64,000 bases of DNA from Druceiella hillmani (GCA_039881145.1 JAYKKI010000029.1:23806001-23870000), one strand, 5' to 3'; shown: positions 48,186-59,939, numbered from the stretch's first letter. Numbers and translations: made by a program. The notes: generated by a model not told the origin, from the sequence alone.

Positions 48186-50364
48186 GAACACATTTTAAAG
48201 CCAGAGACAGAACCACAAAACAAACAACACAGTTGGTAAACAGAACAGCTGGAAACAAATTAATTTTAAACGCACTAATAACAATGCGGCATACGCCGCC
48301 ACCTCTGCTTGAGTCACGTATTGTTACACCGTTCCTAATAAATGTTACAAAATGATAGTGTTGTTCACCTATTTATTAGCCACTCACTACAATATCAAAC
48401 TAAAGTAGCTATATTATATTACATTATTATAAAGTAGCAGTAATATTTACGTAAGTACTAAAATATTTATTCATTGATACATACAATAAAACAAACTGAC
48501 TAAAGGGCACACAAGAGTTTGCTAAAAGGATTTCATCCGTGTCAAAGTATTATAATTAAAACTTTCACTATTTTATTTAAGAAAATATTTGCACTCTATT
48601 AATTTTGGATATAATTGTATTTAATTTTTTAAATGGAAATTAAATGCGCAACGGTCTTGATAAACATTGAAACTATTTGGATTAATAAAATAACAAATTT
48701 ATATCCCTTATGATCTAAATAGTGACAAATGATATAACTAGAAAGTAAAAACTTTATGAACTTAATGTCATGTAAATAATGCAAAAAACTTATATTTTGT
48801 CAGTATAAAATAACCTAAAAAAAAAGAATAGTGCCTGGAACTTTGTATGAACACAAGTCACCAATTTCAAAATCTTTTGAAGTGCTAATGACTTTGTGGT
48901 GCACAATTCCACCTCCACTTAAAATCTTTACGGAGGTATTTTATAGTCTGTGCATTTATCAACCACACACTACAATATGGAGCTAAAGTGGCATAATTGA
49001 TTAGCGGATATTTTTTAATTTTTATAAAGAAAATAAATTCTGCGAACTTGAAATGTTTATGGGTACAAAAATATTTTTTATTTGCATTTAATGCAAGAAA
49101 ACAATAATGTTACACATGGTTATAATGTCGATAATTGTGAAATAATTAATTGAAATTGGAGGAGTAATGTTTAAATGAAAAAACAGAACCTAATTAAATA
49201 AAACATCAAAGGGTTCTAAGTTTCCAAGGGAAACCAGATTCTCCAAATAAGTTATGGTTAATATTGATCAAAATAATATTAGTTTTAGTTGTTTATCAGG
49301 CATAACAAATAATTTTTAAACCTGAAAAAAAACTAAGTAAATTGGAGTTATTTGGATAGAACTCAAAAAATTGAAGGAAATGATAATTTTCACTTGGTAA
49401 ATGAACTTCAGTACACACATTTTTTCAAAATCTGATAATGAAAGTGAAGTTAACAATAAAAATAAAATATGGACAAATAATAATAAAGACAAAATATTTT
49501 TGTTCCAAAAGAGATGCTTATTTATAAAATCTCTAAACTGTCTTAATTACTAATTGATGGACCGAGGAAATTAGGATTCCTCGGTTTGTTTGATAAAATA
49601 TTTAAAAAAATATTTAACTTATTGCCCAGAAAACAATATATATTTATTAAATGGTTTATGTTTTGTCAATTTGGTATTAAGATCTTTGTTAATGATATAA
49701 GCGAAGATTGATATACTTATCAATCACGGCTTTCACTAAATTGGATACAAGATTACTTGAAGGAAAATCTTCATTCCAATAGAAAGGCATGCTATCACAT
49801 ATCTTCATGAATATTATGTTTTTAGATTGATTATATTTTTTTCATTAATTGCATGTGTTGTTCAAACAACATATACTTTAGACTTTTATCATTAATAATT
49901 TTTCTTAATCTATCTTATGAAATTAATGAAAAATATCGATTGTTTATTTTCATGTCATTATTATACTGCAAAGTTATTATTTAAATTAAATTGCTTCGAG
50001 GTGTGAAAATTTTATTTCATTAAAAATACATTCACTAAGTATATTCATATTGTTGATACTTATATGATATTGACATCAAGGTCCTGTACTAGTGTCGCAT
50101 ACTGTTGCAATTGCCAATAATGTTTATATTTAAAATTGTTATGTTCTTTTGCTAGCTTTTATTTTTGATTATAATTATGACACGAATGTTCATTTTTGGA
50201 CGTTAATGAACAATGAACGACGGAGCACTATCATTATCGCACTCAGGTTACAACTAAAGTATACGTCATTGTGCAGAGAATAATATGTGATACAAGGATC
50301 GAAACGGTGACACGCGTGCCATGCCTACTAACTATCTCTAGTCATATCTTTTGCTCTTTTAACA
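48186..50364. mobile_element. 2.2-kb insertion of unknown type in the second copy
   Basis: Block 1a passes across this site with only a few bases (about 23455-23475), so 48186-50364 looks like an insertion. It encodes no recognisable protein. It holds an internal imperfect repeat: 48355-48400 ('ttattagccactcactac', 'actaaagtagc') recurs at 48955-49000 ('ttatcaaccacacactac', 'gctaaagtggc'). A small hairpin (9-nt arms) lies at 49561-49585. Deletion from the first copy is the alternative. Confidence 0.5.
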
Positions 50365-51280
50365 TAACTGACATATATTCGTAATATTGTACAACTAATT
50401 TATTGCTAAGATTATTCTTATCTATTTGACATAAAACATGTTCACTTAATACTTCAGCCATTCACTCTAACATTTATAAACATATGCAACTAACATTTGT
50501 AAATCCAAGAAACCCTCTTCCATAAATTTATTTCACAAATAACTTACTATAGTTGTGAGTTGTTTCCTCCTACTGACATCTGGCGTTTTGTCTATCATTA
50601 TTTAAAATATAAGTCTGAGCAAATTCTAAACTAATTTGGTCATGTATAATGTACACAGAAGAACTTAAAATTGTATTCACTCAGTTAACCCGAAAAACAA
50701 CATTAAAAGGGTAATAGACTAAAAATGTGTCGCAGTATTTGAATCATAGGTAAAGATCAAGTGTTTAATACTTCATCTTTTAAATATATTTAATGATGAA
50801 ATCACTTTTGTTTTTTTATAGAAAATAACTGTGATTAGAATTTACTCCTAATTTCATACTTCGCAAAATAGGAGAGAAAGGAGGTTTGTACATGTCATAT
50901 AAAATTACATTTACTGGTAGCGTTTGGTTTGTGGGTGCCCGAAATTAATCATATACTAAGTTACTACGTGTCACTGCACTTCAATATCAGGCACTGTGAA
51001 TCCGATTCAAATATGGCTTTGGTTTTGTCATTATCATCTTCAGTAGGTCGAGCAGAATTTTACTTATTTTTGAGTAAAAAATCTATAAAATCGAATTCTT
51101 TAAACCAATTCTGTTATGTGCGTTCTCTTAAGCAATCAAGAGAATAAACCTCGTGTATCACTTTGTGAGCCTTGGCAGCTTTCTTGCCTTTACAAAAATA
51201 GAAAAGTGAAATGTCTCGAAAATATATCTTTTTCACTTTATGTTAAAACTGACACTCAACTAACAGTTACAAACAAAATT

Positions 51281-52085
51281 ATATATACAAGGTGGAGTTT
51301 TCAAGTTCTCGGAATGGAAAGGTAAAGTTTATAAAGTTCTTTACCAAGCAAAGAAAATCGGTTCAAACCATACAGAAAGAGATGGCATCCGTTTACGGGG
51401 ACTCTTGCCCGGGTAAAACCATGGTTTACAAGTGGCATAGTCTCTTTAAACAGGGTAGAGACTCTGATGGAAATTACTACTCCAGAGATTATTGAAAAAG
51501 TTGAAAAATTTATATTGGAAGATGCCAGACTAAAGAAGAAACAGCTTGCAAAGATGGTTGGACTATCGGATACGACAATTATTAAAATTCTCCATGATCA
51601 TCTTGGCATGACAAAGGCCAGCGCAAGATGGGTGCCGAGAATGCTCACACTGCCTCAAAAACAATGTCGCGTGGAGTGTTCTCATGCGTTTTTGGACCTC
51701 TGTAGTGAAGACAAGGATGGACTATTGAGTTGAATTGTTACTGGAGGCGAAACTTGGGTTCATCATTATGAACCTGGGTCCAAACAAGATTCAATGCAGT
51801 GGCACAAAAAAGGCACACCACCACCCAAGAAGTTTAAGGAGTCACAGTTGGGTGGAAAAATCATGGCGACAGTCTTTTGGGATTCAGAAGGGATCCTGTT
51901 GACGGATTATAAAGATAAAGTGTTTCCATAACTGGAGAATACTATGCGTCAATTCTACAGAGGTTGAAAGAAGCAATCAAAGAAAAAAGAAGAGAAAAAT
52001 TGACCAAAGGTATCCTGCTTTTGTACGACAATGCGCGCGTTCACACGAATCGCGTTGCGCTAGCCGCCCTGCACAAATATTGCAG
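51281..52085 (+). mobile_element. Mariner-type transposon, decayed, copy 2
   Basis: The transposase reads from 51292 (MEFSSSRNGKVKFIKFFTKQ) and VQTIQKEMASVYGDSCPGKT. After a frame change at about 51467 it reads ILEDARLKKKQLAKMVGLSD (helix-turn-helix). After a TGA at 51731-51733 the motif IVTGGETWVHHYEP stands where relatives have TGDETW, so the first catalytic Asp is Gly. WHKKGTPPPKKFK, VFWDSEGILLTDY and LLLYDNARVHTNRVALAAL follow (second Asp retained). The frame stops at about 52080, so the third acidic residue and C-terminus are missing. It belongs to the same family as 34196-35135 and is non-autonomous and dead. Confidence 0.9.
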
Positions 52086-53040
52086 AAATACTAAATATTG
52101 CAGAAAAGTATATTTTCTTCTGTAATAAACTATATAGAAGAGCTATCTATTAATCACTTGGCATTATCAAGGGCCAATTGATGTTATATAGAATGAATTT
52201 CATAGTAAATTTGCTTGGAATTTTGTCAAATTTATGTATGATTAATGAAATTGATAGATGAACTACCTACACTTGACATTTTATTTGAATATCATCAATA
52301 AACTGAATATCATCAATAAACTTTTTAAAAATGTGAAAGTCTGCAAAATTTTACAAATTTTTAGGAAAGAACTACACCTTTGTAGAAAGTTTTGCTATTG
52401 TCTACATTTTTTATGTATAGGCTGGAACAAAGAACATATTTGTTATCCTAAGAGCTTATCCTCTATTTCAAACTGAGCAGATACCATTAAGGCACTGTAT
52501 GAAAACAAATTTGCGATTTCAAATATACTCAAATATATCTTGGTACAAAAATTATGTTAATAGATATTAAATTTTTACTTTTCATATTTCAGTATCTATA
52601 TAGTATTTCAATATTTATGTATTGGGTTTATAATATCCTTTTCGGACGTGTGGGTAATGGCTATAACAATTTGAGTATAAGGTTTTGAAGAGTGCTGTGT
52701 TAATTCTGGAATTCATTTTTAAACCATTACAGAGTACCTTATAATATTGTATGAATTTATTTTAATAATGTGAAAGTCTACATAAAAGTTCAACCTTATA
52801 TATTACTAATTATTACAGATTGTCAATTAGGATCTGTATTATATTGCCAATTTAAAAAAAAAAAACTTAACCATTATAGATTTATCAAAATAATGTTTAA
52901 GAGAATTACTAATCCACAAGTAAATATGCAAATAGTTTTAGGCTGAATATGACTAACTGTTATAGACTGTGGGTTATAAACATTATTATGTTGCAAGATT
53001 GAGTTGTACTGTTTTGTATTTAATGTATGTAAACGACTAA

Positions 53041-53960
53041 ACATTGAGAATTATAAAATATAGAAGATAGATATTTATGGCAAAAGATTGATATAACTAA
53101 CAACTGATGCACTAAATGCGTGCAGTAAGAACAAATTTTTTCAGTTAAAACAAATTTATATTATCACAAATCCGAAAGATTTGTGTATCAACTGCAACTG
53201 GAAAAAGATCATTGTCACCCTCTAAAATAATAATCAAATCTCTAAATATCATGTACTAAATCATGTAATGCTAAATCTACAAATACCATATACTAATTTA
53301 TATAATGCTAAATCTCCGAACCCACAATGTTCTAATTATATGTGCAAATCTATATGCATTCTATCCAAAAAGAATAAAAATATTGAGGACTATGAACTGA
53401 TTGCACAAAGAATGCTTAATTCAGTTAAGGTAACTAATAACCGAAAGCAGGTAGGTGAAAAAAAAACCAAGAAAAAGGGCCATGAGGATGAACTTCGGTT
53501 ATTTAATCTAACTAGTTACTTTCGAACACTTAATCCTATTTATGCAATATCAAAAATGTATGAGTTCCCAATCATCATCATATATATTAATACGCTAAGG
53601 TTAAGATGTTACACTCCCTTTTTAGAAAAAACCTCACAACTAATTCACATAAATTATATACCATTTTATAGATAATTGCTTGCTCTACCGGCATCCACAA
53701 CTAAAAAATTTATTATTGCTATTGTTTTTACAAATTAATTAATTATTAAAATTATATACACAAAACAGCAATGCTGCCATCTAACGGCTCAACGTCAATA
53801 TGATTGACGGTCGGTAAAATTTTTGTTTAATTTCAAATCCACTCATGTATAAATAAAGTGGTGCTTTAGCTCAATGCTTTCGATACTTGCACCTCTATAT
53901 GTCAATTTTAGTAAAATATTTGTTTGATCTGTCATCTGAGCTTCATAATGGAATAAATAA
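53041..53960. other. Spacer and body of a possible Helitron-like repeat
   Basis: A 135-codon plus-strand frame at 53268-53675 is present but has no recognised domain and lysine/asparagine-rich low-complexity composition. From about 53690 the text ('gctgccatctaacggctc', 'aataaagtggtgctttagc') looks like a non-autonomous repeat leading to the terminus at 53988. Confidence 0.4.
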
Positions 53961-53988
53961 TGCGAAGACTTCGCACGGGTCACGCTAG
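53961..53988 (+). mobile_element. Helitron-type 3' terminus (hairpin plus CTAG)
   Basis: A GC-rich hairpin, TGCGAAG-A-CTTCGCA at 53961-53975, is followed nine bases later by CTAG (53985-53988) and then T. This is the known Helitron 3' signature: a short hairpin about 10 nt before CTRR, inserted before T. The matching 5' TC end was not located, so the element length is unknown. Confidence 0.65.
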
Positions 53989-54399
53989 TATATAATACTC
54001 GTGTAAAACAGGTCTAAAATGCATTACAAATGTAGAATGGTATTGCCAGTGTGAAGTTGGTGCCCAAGTTGTGGGGTGTTGCTCTACATCGTGCTTCAAT
54101 ATTGTGGTATCTGAGATATTGGTGACATAATTGCACTAAACGTAAAAAGCTAATTGTGGAATATGCTCAGGTACTTTAAGATGCTGCAGTTTGCTGGTCC
54201 AGTATCAATTCATTAGATGAAAATGACCTTAAAATATTTTCCATAATGGGGAAGAGTGTTAATTTTCATGAAAGAAATATAATTTCCAATTATTTCATTT
54301 TTCTAAAGAACAAAAATACTTTTTTATTACTTGTGATAGTATATATTATTCGAAAAATAAAATGTCATACGACATAGCCGATTGCCAAAAAATTGAATA

Positions 54400-55145
54400 T
54401 CTACCATTGCTCTCTAATGTTAATATGGATGACATAGAGGAACAGAATAAAACAAGATAGAAGATTTCCTGCTATAACTAAAAATGTGTGAGAAACTCAA
54501 TGATTCAATAGAAAACTATATGTTCATGGCATTAGTGAATATCTGTACATGTATGTAATTTGTCATCTGCAATTCATCATAGCCATAAAAAGGAATCCAT
54601 TTTCTAAACCAAATAAATTAGTACTATTTTTTAAAGTAAATTATCATAAAGCCTTTTGTTAGCAACTAGCCATCGACAAAAATAAAGTAAATTATACAAT
54701 CCTATTGCATCTGCATAAATTTTTCAAACAATACTCAAATTATAAACAGTAAATTTTAACTTTATGGTGTGAGAATGTAAAGAGTTTCAAATTCAAATGT
54801 TAAATGGGACGATAGATGGCAATGTTGTATTATTCTTTTCTACATACTTCTGTTTTTTACTAACTTGCCAAATCATATTCTTTTATTGTATCTTTCTACA
54901 CTTGGTCTGACAGTTTCTCTATCAATGTGATTTTTTTTATTTATATTAATACCACTTGAGAACTTATAAACAAATTTCAATGAAGTTTTCATTGTTAAAT
55001 TTATTACATTCATGTAAAGACACTTATCTGTCAGAAAATAAAAAATCTGAGAAAAAAAGAAATAAAGAAAAAGTTCCGAACTTACTAATGGTCACAACTA
55101 AATATCTCTTTGTCTCTAATAAGTGAATAAACAAATAGCCCTCTC
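54400..55145 (+). repeat. Duplicated block 2b, left part (second copy)
   Basis: Counterpart of 38620-40033. Landmarks are 'gaggaacagaataaaacaag', 'ctaaaccaaataaatt', 'ttacattcatgtaaag' and 'aatatctctttgtctct'. The SINE and the tandem-repeat insert of the first copy are absent. It ends at the hAT insertion. Confidence 0.85.
55138..55145. repeat. hAT target-site duplication, left
   Basis: GCCCTCTC immediately precedes the element and is repeated exactly at 58433-58440. The undisturbed first copy has GCCCTCTG at 40025-40032. Eight bases is the hAT hallmark. Confidence 0.92.
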
Positions 55146-58100
55146 CAGTGGCGGATTTGCAGTCCCAGCCGCTCTAGGCCCCAAGCCATGTGCCGCCCCT
55201 TTTTCAGCACCCATCATATAGACTAGATACATAATTAATGAATTTACTTTATTGCCCGTTTTTAATTGATTCAGAAAATTGGTTAACGTTAACTAGATTG
55301 CTAGATTATAATATTTTCCGGGGATGATTGGATATTTAAATAAAACATTTAAAATGATTTTAGGTTGTTTATTAATAGATGATTAATTGATGTGTTACAA
55401 AACTCGTCTGCACTTAAGCGCATCAAAATCATTTATTAAATCTTTGCAATTACTTAAAAAATCAGCTTCTATGTTAAGCAGAGCAAGATCGTTTAACCTC
55501 TGCTCCGTCATTGTTGTGCGTAAATAGTTTTTAACTCTGCGCAAACAAGAAAACGATCTTTCTCCTGTACAGTTACTGGCGGGTGTACACACACACATAC
55601 GAAGAGCAATATCCACGTTTGGGTAAATAGTTTGAAGACCTTCGATTCGTAACCATTTCAACAAGCTGACTGCACTCTTTCGCTCCTCATTTTTTATGCT
55701 GCAGTGAGAACGAAAATGAAGACATTCTTCTGTAAAATTGTCTTCTAAGTCAGTAGAATAAATCATTTGCAATGCCTTGGCCTTATCTTCGACTTCTGAG
55801 ATGCTTAGATTTGTCAGGTTAGTAATAAAGTTAAATTTATTGTAGAGTAATTTATAAGCATCCCAGTTTCTTTTCAGTTCTTCTGACAATGTATCAATTA
55901 CTACAAATAAAGTATTTATTCTAAAATGTTCATGACCATTCTTTTGTTTCATCTCTTCACCTGTATTTGTCTCGCCAGACGCTTTCGATTGCGTTGGAAA
56001 TATTTTTCATATTCCTGTACGAAGGACATTTTTGTGGCTTTTTTTTCGAAATCATCAACATTCTCTCTTGTTTCACCAACAAAATGTATTAAAGCCTCGT
56101 ACAGTTCTATGACAATGGTAATGTTAATTTCTACACTCTGAAATTGTTTACTTGTGGCGTTAATGCGTTCCAGTAAACATCCCCAAAAAACAGTCATGAG
56201 GGCCGTTTCGAAACGCTCTAGTTTCAAACGAATACCTCTTGTTTCGCATATAACGCTTCTCTTCTGTTGTGTATCATTTTTGATAGTGACTAGCGCTTTA
56301 TGGATTTCATTCCAGGATTCGTGTAAACTTTTGCATGCGTCTACACGAGCTGACCAACGAGTTGTTGATAGACTTTTGAAGGTGAAATGGGCTTGAAGGT
56401 GTTCCCAACGCTGAGTTGATGCTGCAAAGAAATTGTATAACTCTTGGAGTAGAGAAAAGAATAAACAAGCCTCTTGGCTGCTTTCAGCTGCACATTCACC
56501 TACTAAATTAAGCGAGTGTGCTGAACAGGGAACATAGTCGGCAAGGGGTGAAATTTCCTTTATTTTAGCTTGCAGGCCGTTATATATGCCAGACATGTTA
56601 GCTGCATTGTCATATGATTGCCCGCGGCGGTTTAAAATGTCAATTCCCAATTCAGTTAAAGTTGAGGTAACAGTATCTGTCATTTGTTGTGACTTGTGGC
56701 CTGTGTTTGGAATAAACTTCAGGAATCGTTCTACGGGTGATACACTAGGCAGGACATATCTGATTACATAAGTGAGCTGGTCTACGTGAGATATATCCGG
56801 AGTCGAGTCAATGATCAGAGAAAAATATTTTGCTGTTAATATTTCCATTACAATTATCTTTAAAACTTTGTTTCCCGTAAGCCGAATGAATTCTTCGCAT
56901 GTTGTTGAAGAAAGATAACTCGTAAATCCTGAGCCCGGATTTAATATAATGTGTAATGTGTTTGGCTAAGAACGGATCGAACTCAGCGATAAGCTCTAAG
57001 GACATCAAATAATTTCCATTGTGGATTGAACCAAATTTTTCATCGTGTCCTCTGAAAGGCAAACCACGTGATGCAAGCGCTTTTACACATGCAACTACTC
57101 TTTTCAGAATGTTTTTCCAGTAATTTATTTCTTCGTCTAATTGCATTGTTAATGCGACCTAACGCGATGCTTCGTTCTTTCATATTCCGAATAGATAATT
57201 TGTGAGTAGGCGATTTCTCATGAGTTGATACTCGATAATATGAATTTTTCCAGTCATTGAAACCTTCCTTTTTATCGAACTGACTCTCTCCGCCATTAAA
57301 AAGCAGACAAGGACCACTAAAAACACATCCAGCACTTTTAGAATAAATTAGCCACTTTCGCGGAACTTTTTCACCATTTAGAAGCTGACGTTCGAATAAA
57401 TGTCTGGACAACTGTCGCGCTTTATCTTTGTAAATGTGCTCACTCATAGGAAAATGATTTTGGATGTTTTGATTGGCTCCGTTCTTACAAATGTGATCAC
57501 GCGTGAACTCGTCGATTGTCCATTTAGCTGGATCATCGCTGATTTCGTTGAGCTCCTGGTCCGGAGGATTGAGCTGCATTCCAAGTGGTACATCTTCGGC
57601 TTGTTCTTTTGATGTACTTGCTACAACCATCAAAGTATTTTCATTTGAATCACACACTGCACTGCAAAACACTGCAGAATCATCAGTTGACGTTGACGGA
57701 GCGCCACTACTACTTGGAACGTTGAGTTTTGGATCAATGATAGGATCTTTAATATCTGTTGAGGTTGACGGTTTTGCAAAGAAATAGTCTAATTTTTGCG
57801 TTTTTTTAATCGTATCCTTTTATTTATCATCTTTTTCTTTAGCTAGCTTACAATACTCTGCCCCACTTCACCTTACCCTTTTCTTTCCGTCCATATTAAT
57901 TATGCATCACACAGTTTTTACGTATAATAGACAATTACAAATATTTATGTTAATATAGCAGTACATATACACATCGTGTCGCGAATGTCGTTACCAAATT
58001 AGTAAAAAACTTAATCCAATCACTGCAATTGCTACACGCACACTACTGTTGACACCTATCGCCGTCGTGCGTGAGCAGTCCGAGCGAGCAAGCGAGTTAA

Positions 58101-58432
58101 GGAGCGGGGCGGTGGTGGGCGGAGGGTAGCAGCGGCGACGTAATAACAATACGAGTAAATACTTACCTATTCTTCCTAGATAACTTTTATTAAACTGAAC
58201 GTACGAACTATTTTATATGTACGAAAATATTTATACTATGATACCCAAAAATAGTGATTTAGGAAGATTATAATCATATGGTACGCGAGCCTTTAATATA
58301 TTAAGATACGATACTTTGCATTTGAGTTATTTTTTGTTAATGTTGTTATCATTAGTGATTTTTTTTGGCGTGATTTGCCGCCCTTAATATCTGGCCGCCC
58401 TAGGCCCGGGACTTAGGGTAAATCTGCCACTG
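55146..58432 (-). mobile_element. hAT transposon, nearly full length (3287 bp)
   Basis: The left end CAGTGGCGGATTTGC and the right end (reverse strand) CAGTGGCAGATTTACC are inverted repeats. Similarity extends into GGCCCTAGG/CTCTAGGCC text over about 40 bases. The exact 8-bp duplication GCCCTCTC flanks both ends. The transposase lies on the minus strand. A CpG-rich patch at about 58045-58145, in AT-rich surroundings, lies upstream of its start and probably is the promoter/5' UTR. The unoccupied site is preserved in duplicated block 1b. Confidence 0.93.
55395..57894 (-). pseudogene. hAT transposase (ZMYM1-like, DUF4371), four-part broken frame
   Basis: The likely ATG is at 57892-57894, followed by MDGKKRVR, a TGA, SGAEYCKLAKEKDDK and a TAA, then an open frame from about 57810. 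Parts: 57672-57040 holds RKWLIYSKSAGCVFSGPCLL (TTF/BED-like zinc-binding region). 57146-56808 reads LASRGLPFRGHDEKFGSIHN. 56848-55949 holds the RNase H-like core (YFSLIIDSTPDISHVDQ with an acidic residue, CSAHSLNLVGECAA). 55952-55395 has the C-terminal dimerisation region ASNCTGERSFSCLRRVKNYL. Frame shifts near 57100, 56930 and 55950 plus two early stops disable it. Length (about 833 codons) and order match complete relatives, so decay is by small lesions, not deletion. Confidence 0.92.
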
Positions 58433-58440
58433 GCCCTCTC
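58433..58440. repeat. hAT target-site duplication, right
   Basis: GCCCTCTC repeats the left duplication exactly, followed by TGAACAAAGTTGCA, which continues the duplicated block text of 40033 onward. Confidence 0.92.
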
Positions 58441-58620
58441 TGAACAAAGTTGCACGCAAAAATCAATACATTAATTATTAATTAATTGTAGGCAAAATTC
58501 TAGAAGCCAAATGTACGAACAAGGAACCCAGTTATAATAAATCATGAAATTGAATTTTTCTCATTACATAAAATGTATTCTATTTCATAGACAGGTTTTA
58601 GAACTCTTAGTTAATAGAGT
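58441..58620 (+). repeat. Duplicated block 2b, right part
   Basis: The text resumes the similarity to 40033-40180 ('gaacaaagttgcacgc', 'attaattgtaggcaaaattc', 'aagccaaatgtacgaac'). It fades after about 58600. Confidence 0.75.
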
Positions 58621-59459
58621 AATCTTCCAATTAAAATTGGACAAGATATTCACTTTATACTTCTTAAACACAAAAAACTATTTAAAAAAATCACATTGTG
58701 ATTGTCTTTGATTATCAAGGATCTATAAATGTTTTCCATTCATTATCTTCCACATACACCCAATTAGGAATTATAACTGACTTCTAGTTTTAAGAACTTT
58801 GCTATAATATATTAAATATATAAATAGATAACATCATATTTGCGCTATAAGATGTCTACAAAGCAACCAAAATTAAAATTAGACCTCTTTACAAAGGCAT
58901 ACAATATTTTAAAGACATTTAAAAATGATCTGCAAATGCAACTAACTTACCTAATGTACATGACAATAGTGTTTATCTATCATACATTAGTTTTGCAACA
59001 TGCTTCTAGCGAATCTACTCATTGCCGGTAAACTATTTTAAACTGGGTAAAGTTAAGGTAAATAGGTTATTTCTGTTTGAAAATATATTAATAAAGGTTA
59101 AAGTAAATTATATATAAATTTTACTTGATTGCAATTTAAAAGAACAATAAAGACAATATAAAATGCAAGTTAATAGTTTTTTTAAAAGATACCACTTACA
59201 CCACAATGTAATAGGGTACAGCGTACCAAAATCACTGCCCCTTTAAATAATGTAGTTTATTTTGAAATTTTTATTTTTCTTTTTAGATTTTTTTTCTTCA
59301 AAATTGTTTAAAACTGAAAAATATACAGAAATTAATTTTCATAGTAAAAAAATATGATAGAGCTCGTAGTATTAGTAGAAAAAATAATTAGTTTATAAAA
59401 GTGAATAATTTGAAAAGAGTCAATTACAGTATAGACTCAACTCAAAACGCACCCTTGTT
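58621..59459. other. AT-rich spacer, no gene seen
   Basis: A 63-codon frame at 58840-59031 is not recognised. Nothing else is supported. Confidence 0.5.
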
Positions 59460-59939
59460 ATGAATCATGGTATAATATTAGCCGAAGGAGCTGCTGCACC
59501 TCCTGCGATGATCTTTCAACAAAAACATTTCAAACGACTTATGTTCAATAGAGCTCATAGTAATTTGAGCCTAGCGCAAGCTATTGGATTGATAATTGCC
59601 CAATTCATTACAGAAGTTATGAAACATATTACAAAACTCACTGCTTCTTGGAGGACAAACAATCATGAATACCATTTGGTTCCCAAAGCTTTAGATATTA
59701 TCACATTGGCAGTAGTTATCGCCAAGATTCCAATTATCATACAAAAAGAGATAACCAACATTTTTTTTCAGATTTTGATAACAATTTTGACAATTCAAGT
59801 GTCCAAGTACATGAGCAATTCTTGTTTAGAAACAAATAAAGACATCCTAATAAACTGTTTTAGAAAACATTTCATAGCAAAAATAGTAATTGACAATGAA
59901 AATAAAGAAAGAGGGTTAATTAATTTAATTTTGGGTTAA
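59460..59939 (+). other. Open frame of 159 codons, function unknown
   Basis: The longest uninterrupted frame in this part of the window begins MNHGIILAEGAAAPPAMIF and continues through LIIAQFITEVMKHITKL and LVVIAKIP-like hydrophobic text. No domain is recognised. Its second half corresponds to duplicated block 1c, where the frame is interrupted, which argues against selection on it. It may be a chance frame in repeat DNA. No splice partners were found. Confidence 0.25.
59650..59905 (+). repeat. Duplicated block 2c (second copy)
   Basis: Counterpart of 43986-44235, with the identical string 'acatcctaataaactg' and closely similar flanks. The first copy has the R1 element just upstream of this text; here the upstream text continues without it. 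Confidence 0.85.

Larger units (their letters stand above)
47526..53040 (+). repeat. Duplicated block 2a (second copy)
   Basis: Counterpart of 22793-26360. Matching parts are 47526-48185, 50365-51278 and 52100-53040. The intervals between are insertions or replacements of this copy: 2.2 kb of unknown DNA and a mariner. The text equivalent to TMEM53 exon 6 and the last third of intron 5 is absent. Therefore this copy cannot supply a working TMEM53 end. Confidence 0.85.

Noticed and set aside
53268..53675. 135-codon plus frame
   Set aside because: Lys/Asn-rich, no domain, lies in a repeat-rich gap between duplicated blocks.
55926..57787. Plus-strand frames of 60-94 codons
   Set aside because: Antisense shadows of the hAT transposase.
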